Positions 59,106 to 64,000 of a DNA stretch of 64,000 nt are shown here, piece by piece (position 1 is the stretch's first letter; each line of letters begins with the position of its first letter). This DNA comes from Symsagittifera roscoffensis (Eukaryota > Xenacoelomorpha > Acoela > Convolutidae), in assembly GCF_963678635.1 (NCBI RefSeq), contig NC_087063.1, positions 35,996,540 to 36,060,539 of the forward strand, written 5' to 3'. The position numbers were made by a program, and so were the translations under genes. The notes under the pieces were generated by a model. That model was given only the letters and a program-made list of their open reading frames with translations, did not search any database and was not told where the DNA came from.

Positions 59106-59839
59106 CCCGGGTTGACCTCCATAGACCGAAAATGCTAATCATACAATTTCATACACTTAGTCTATGGAAAAATGCTAGTCATACAAATTTCATACATTTT
59201 TGCAAAATGAGTTTAATCGAATTTCAATGGTATTTTATAGTTGTTTTGGTATCGAAATTGGTATCTCTTCATGAAAAAAAGCTTTGAACAATCAATTCAA
59301 CTGCTAATATTCTAATATTGGATTTTTTTCCTTTTCTCTTCATAACTTTTTTCAAAAAACGCTTTAAACTCCTCTTTCTTTTGTATGACATGTTTTTGTA
59401 TGCCTTGATCAATGTCTGGTAAATTAAAAATTCAAATTTTAGAAATAATCATCTTTGAAAATTATTGCCAAAATTTAAAAGTTCATTACTTTCGTTATAT
59501 TATTTGTCTGAGACAGAAGTAACACATATCAGGCTGTTTCCAATGCATTTTTAATGCGAGACGGCCAAACCGTTGGTTACTACGTTTGAGTAATCAAGGT
59601 TTATGTCATTTGTGTTCGGTTACGAACACAACCAAAAAGTTTTGAGAACTTAAAATTTAAAAAATCAATGTTTTTGGTTTATGGAAAAATGCTAGTCATA
59701 CAATTTCCATATATGAAAAAAATACTAATCATAGACCTTTCATGCAATTTTCTGTACGTATGGAATTGTATGGAAAGTGTATGACTAGCATTTTTTCATA
59801 TATGGAAATTGTATGACTAGTATTTTTGGTCATCCCGGG
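59106..59839. mobile_element. Inverted-repeat element with CCCGGG ends, 734 bp
   Basis: The left end CCCGGGTTGACC and right end GGTCATCCCGGG are inverted. Subterminal copies of AAAATGCTAGTCATACAATT in both orientations lie near 59130, 59167, 59682, 59715, 59785 and 59810. The same architecture and a closely related subterminal motif occur at 24018-24856. No transposase is present. The flanking GT on each side could be a 2-bp duplication but is too short to prove. Confidence 0.65.
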
Positions 59840-60201
59840 GTTGTTCAGACACTTGTTCACTCAGAATTAGTCTCTTTACTTTCCTTGGCCACACAATTGA
59901 TATTTTACTGCTGAAAAGTTTTGTATTGGCGCTTGCGTAATGATATTCAAACAATTAAAACGATTAAGTTTCCGAAATCGTCTTTTGTAAAATTATTTGA
60001 GGCTAATTACAGGGCAGCCGGAATATGCAGGATTTTGCCCTTATATACGAGCAGTCATGTTTTTTATCTTTATGAAAAGGAGTTTGTTCAAAAACGATAT
60101 TCAGTTTTTATTTGTCATTGCTAAATTAATGTGAAGCTTTGCTCATGTTGTATTATATTTTGATTAGTAAATCAAAAAAGCGACCAGAATAAACCTGTAA
60201 G

Positions 60202-60612
60202 GATTACCCGGGTCGAGGTGCTCACTTTACGTTTCGACTGTCTCAACCAAAATTTGTTGTTTCGACAAATCTCGACTGAAAAAAAAAATGTGCTCGACCG
60301 TGCTCGACCCAAGCGAGATATGTTTGATCGTGCTCGATCGAATTGAGGTAAGTTTCGACTTTCAAACAACAAGAGTGATCCAAACTTAAACGTTATAAAT
60401 TATGCTTTCCGGGTGCTTTTTATCAGAATGAAATGAATAGAATTATTTGCAATTTGAATGCTTCGTAAAGATGAGCTATTTATGAGCTATTTTTCCATCT
60501 TTTGGAGTGCTGGTTTGCAATACCCCGATTTACTGTGAGACAATCGGAATTTTCCGATCGTGCACAATTTCGAAAATCTCAACATAAAGTGAGCACCTCG
60601 ACTCGGGTAATC
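60202..60612. mobile_element. MITE-like element, 411 bp, ~32-bp terminal inverted repeats
   Basis: Left end GATTACCCGGGTCGAGGTGC, continuing CTCACTTTACGTT; the right end is its reverse complement with 2 differences in 32 bases. The interior contains repeats of a GTGCTCGACC type. No coding content and no clear target duplication. Confidence 0.7.
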
Positions 60613-60916
60613 GCAATATCATTCTCTTATAAATTAAAGTTTCATACAATTAAAGTTGAAAATTGTGATGATAACAACTACACTAACAATGGTATCGCAA
60701 AGAACTCATGTTATGTGGGATAAACGAAATAAAACAAAAATTGAAAGCGTTAATTTACATATCAGTATCAGAAGAAGTCAAATTATTATGCAAAAAAGAC
60801 CAATTATTACTAGAAGAAGTCCAATCTATTGACAAAGTTTTAAGATTTGATTGAAATTATTAACTAATTTGTTCAGTCTTCTTGTCTCTCAAACCAGGAT
60901 TTGATGATAATTTGGA

Positions 60917-61156
60917 TCACCAACCCACCCCGTTGATCTTGCTCTTGTGTCTGTTTTTGTTTTTCAGCGCTGTACCGAGGAAACTTCGTGTATCTCTCCG
61001 CTGTTCTCCCCATCCGTCGTCCACGCCTCTATTGTCGCTTTCCCCTGTTTCCGGATAGTCCCATTCATCTCCATCGCCGGAAGCACCGTACTGTTGCAGC
61101 AAAATCCCAAAGATGATTGTAACTGTCAGTATGACAGCAGTTATATGTGAAACCAT
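60917..61156 (-). CDS. Candidate secreted acidic peptide, 79 aa (possible first exon)
   Basis: An ATG-initiated minus-strand frame encodes MVSHITAVILTVTIIFGILL, a strong signal peptide. A mature part rich in Asp, Gly and Glu (GDGDEWDYPETGE) follows, then a basic C-terminal region with RR and KNKNRHKSK. No Cys is present. G+C content is clearly higher than in the flanks, as expected for a host exon. The 3' end contains GGGTGGGT, a possible splice donor about ten bases before the stop, so the gene may continue in another exon. The dibasic site RR could allow peptide processing. No family was recognised. Confidence 0.4.
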   Translation of the reverse strand: MVSHITAVILTVTIIFGILLQQYGASGDGDEWDYPETGESDNRGVDDGWGEQRRDTRSFLGTALKNKNRHKSKINGVGW

Positions 61157-61159
61157 TTT

Positions 61160-62320
61160 CCACAGGAGAACGACTGCTTTAGTTTACAAATAGCAAAAAG
61201 TGGGCTGAAATGAAAGTAAATGAAATCGGGCGAAGAATTTTAAAGAAGTTTTTTTAACTGCAATACTCCTAAAAGAAAAAAGAGCAGAATTTCAATGAGT
61301 TTTATTATGAAACCAGCCCATAAACTGCTCCTAAACGTTCCCAGTTCGAACGTTTTCATCTTCTGATTTGCATTTTGGGGCTCCAGGAAATACCGAGTGT
61401 GATCTAGAATACTCAATTTTGTTATTCATTGTCATTAATGTGCCGCCAGTAAATCATTCTTCGATTCTATGAAACAATTTAAGGGGATCTTCGAATCATT
61501 CTGGATCAACGGTGAAAAGAAAATTGAATAGATACGAAAGTTTGTGCCAGCAACGCAAAAAAATTTTGAACACTTCAAGAACAGTTCATTAGGTTGTTCA
61601 AATAGGAAAAATTCAATTACTCCAGGCTCCTATCTGTTTTTTCTTAATTAAGAGGAGTCATTGACTTAGTTTCATGTTTTCTTATAGTTGTAAGATGTGA
61701 TGATGATGAGAAAAATTTCATTGTAAAAAAGTGATTGTCCACCTTTTATTGATTTTTTGATCTATCTCAAAACACTTGAAGGACCATATAAGTATATTTT
61801 AATAAAAATGTATTACATAAGAATAATTTATCTTAGGCACAGTGTATTAATGAATTGAGAATTGATTGTCATATGAATTGACATTTTTTTTCACAATTTT
61901 TAATTGACCTACTTAGACTTTGTGATACCAGCAGAACAAAAATCAAATGGAAGAGGCCTTTCTCTCAAGTTGCACAAGTTGGTTACCAACGCTACATAAA
62001 TGCATCAGCGAAATTTTGATTCAAATTTTCAGTCAGTTTTTTAGCATTTGTAGTGACTTGGCAACTAAAATCTACCCTCCTCAATTTTTGCACTAAAATA
62101 ATTGTCTATGCTATTCGTGTTTCTTAGTTTCTCACACATTTGGGTACAAAATATTATTTTGGTTCTTAAAATTTTTATAGTATTGCAGTATTTTTCAATT
62201 TCATTTTTTCTTTCAATTTTTCTGCTACTTTCGGATTGTTTTTAATGGCGTCTTGCGCTGTACATATGCGTGCCTAAGCTCAATTTGGATCAGTTCTTGA
62301 CTTGGATCAATTCACTGCAA
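61160..62320. other. Non-coding A+T-rich DNA
   Basis: Possible upstream region of the secreted-peptide frame. No promoter, RNA gene or repeat was identified. Confidence 0.35.
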
Positions 62321-62324
62321 TTTC

Positions 62325-62595
62325 TACGCGCGGGCGTTCAACAATGCCTAAACACCATGCCCCAACTGAAAAAATGTCTAAAGTTGCCAAAAGATGACAA
62401 TTTTTGGCGCTGTTGAACAACGTTTTCCGGCGATGTTGTATATCAACACTGTTAAATTTTATCTAGGTGCATGCTCAACAGTGCCGAAATTGAAAAAGAA
62501 TAATCACTAGTGCCACCAAAAGTTAGTGATTTTCGGCCCTGCTGAACAACATTTTTTTCGGCCCTGCTGTACATCGGTACTGTTGTACTGATTTA
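62325..62595. repeat. Two-unit internal repeat with CAACAGTGCC/GGCGCTGTTG inverted motifs
   Basis: About 62325-62465 and 62465-62595 are diverged direct copies of ~130 bp. Each has a version of TTTTTGGCGCTGTTGAACAAC, then a TGTTGTATATCAACACTGTT-like palindrome, then CTCAACAGTGCC in the opposite sense. Nothing coding. Confidence 0.5.
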
Positions 62596-62599
62596 TACG

Positions 62600-64000
62600 C
62601 GCTAATAGACCGTTGAAAAAGTTTGAACGCAATAAATATCCCAAATTGACCTAAAGAGACTTGAATTCAAGCCCGGGTATCTTGAAAATTAATCAGGGAT
62701 AAAATTTTTTTTTTAAGTTTGAGCTCGAGGCATCGATATCTTTCCGTCAAAAAGCGCTCGTTAGGAAATTAAAAACTGAAAAAAAAACAACCTCCCAAAG
62801 TTGCCACAAGGTAGAATAAAATGAATCCTTTCTAACAAAATTTTATTGAAAAGAATAGTTCTTCTATTTCAAATATACTCAAACATTCCAATACTTTTTT
62901 TAAAAAATTTCGGGTGAAAGTCGCTAACTGTATGGCCATTTCGTGGATTAATCGGTTTGTGCTTTGAGTTATTTTTCACTGCAATCAGTAAGAAGTTCCA
63001 CTTTTCTGTGTTTGGTTAGGCGTCTCTCGAGCATCTTTTGAGTATTTGTGAAAATACCTCTAAAAAGTCAGTGAGCCACAGTTTTGCATTTTTTAGACCT
63101 ATGACTGAATCAAATTTTAAAAAAGCGCATCAGCGAACCATGTAAAGGATTTAGGTTTTTATACGAGCTAAAACAAAATTCGAGTATTTTTTGTAGATTT
63201 AATCATTTAGATTGACCAAGGTAATCTTCAAGGTATGAATTGATGAAAAGAAATCTTTCGAATTCAGAGATAAACTAAAAGGTAAACAGATGAAAAATTC
63301 TGAAAAACGAATGAGATATAAAAAAATTTGTTTATTTGAAATTTCATCTTGCTTGCAAGGATACGCCCCAACTGTAGTTATCAAGGAAGCTAATGATATC
63401 ACCAAAAAAATTTTGATACAAATTTTGATTAGAAATTTTGATTACAAATTGATACAAGTCGGATCAATGATATTTTGATAGTGACGTTTTGAGATGAAAA
63501 ATAACATATATCAAGCTCGTTTGTTATTTCCATTAAGCAAATATCTATAGATACCACAAAAAAAAACGAACAACATAGCTGCCAAACTAGCTGCCAAAAG
63601 TTTTAAATAGTAAGCACATGCAAAAGTGCATTGAAAGATTTGATAACAATTAGGACACAGCTAATTAATCTAACTTTCAAATATCAATTGAATAATTGAC
63701 ATCGGGCTGATTTTTTGTATTTAGACATATTTCGAATTCCTAACTTGCGATCTTTGACAGGAGTTTTTTGTCTAAAAAATTTTGATCATTTGCGCACAGA
63801 TGTAAGAGAATATTTCAACTATAGCCATTGTTTAACAATAAATATGACGGTTTGACTTTTGCCTACTCGGGAGAACTAACGCGCGATGTATCTCGTCCTA
63901 TTTACACGTACGCGGCAATTTTTTTCCGCCTGAGATATCATTCCAAATTGAATAACGGCAACCTAATTGATTTTAATTAAAAATTTGACGTAATCATTTA
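62600..64000. other. Non-coding A+T-rich DNA
   Basis: Short open stretches at 63199-63478 show no recognisable motif. Nothing else was identified up to the end of the window. Confidence 0.35.

Overview
The window looks like a transposon-dense, A+T-rich stretch of an animal nuclear genome, most likely an invertebrate. The evidence is a BEL/Pao LTR retrotransposon (a superfamily known from animals), a Ty3/gypsy-type element with an envelope-like third ORF, at least two APE-type LINE relics, hAT-like MITEs with 8-bp target-site duplications, several other inverted-repeat elements and many decayed tandem repeats. There is no dense operon-like gene layout, no rRNA and no convincing multi-exon host gene. 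Only two short ATG-initiated reading frames with signal peptides (15072-15284 and 60917-61156, both minus) look like possible host exons. The species cannot be fixed from the sequence.

Layout. 0.6-2.2 kb: dispersed repeat containing a ~165-bp tandem array, seen again at 10.7-11.3 kb. 2.25-7.0 kb (minus): broken LINE with an ORF1-like piece, endonuclease and reverse transcriptase, separated by a cluster of short hairpin repeats at 5.0-5.6 kb. 7-24 kb: mostly non-coding DNA with two intact hAT-like MITEs (9381-9749, 12933-13293) and decayed ones near 20 kb, a decayed ~78-bp array (13.5-14.0 kb), a fold-back element (16.3-16.9 kb) and a three-copy ~775-bp tandem array (21.06-23.38 kb). 24.0-24.9 kb: an inverted-repeat element carrying a LINE fragment. 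25.55-27.65 kb (minus): a second LINE that lost its RT core but keeps three C2H2 zinc fingers downstream of the RT tail.

30.7-58.9 kb: one large nested retroelement complex on the plus strand. A Ty3/gypsy-type element (gag about 32.4-35.8 kb, pol 47.5-51.1 kb, an accessory ORF and an envelope-like ORF 52.1-55.8 kb) was invaded in its gag linker by a BEL/Pao element (35841-45113), flanked by the duplication ATCAA. The same insertion site occurs again at 46.1-47.4 kb as a solo BEL LTR with the same ATCAA duplication. Between the two lies a 389-bp fragment of BEL integrase joined to gypsy sequence by short microhomologies. Both elements are riddled with stops and frameshifts and have lost RT catalytic residues or the RT core. 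The BEL LTR carries a tRNA-like segment with near-consensus Pol III A and B boxes. A 1.1-kb tandem duplication ending in an LTR-like repeat shared with 30.7 kb closes the complex.

59-64 kb: two further inverted-repeat elements (59106-59839, related to the 24-kb element, and 60202-60612), a candidate secreted-peptide exon, a small internal tandem repeat near 62.4 kb, and otherwise featureless A+T-rich DNA. Function is therefore mostly selfish-element biology: nested insertion, solo-LTR formation and rearrangement. No complete, obviously active element was found.
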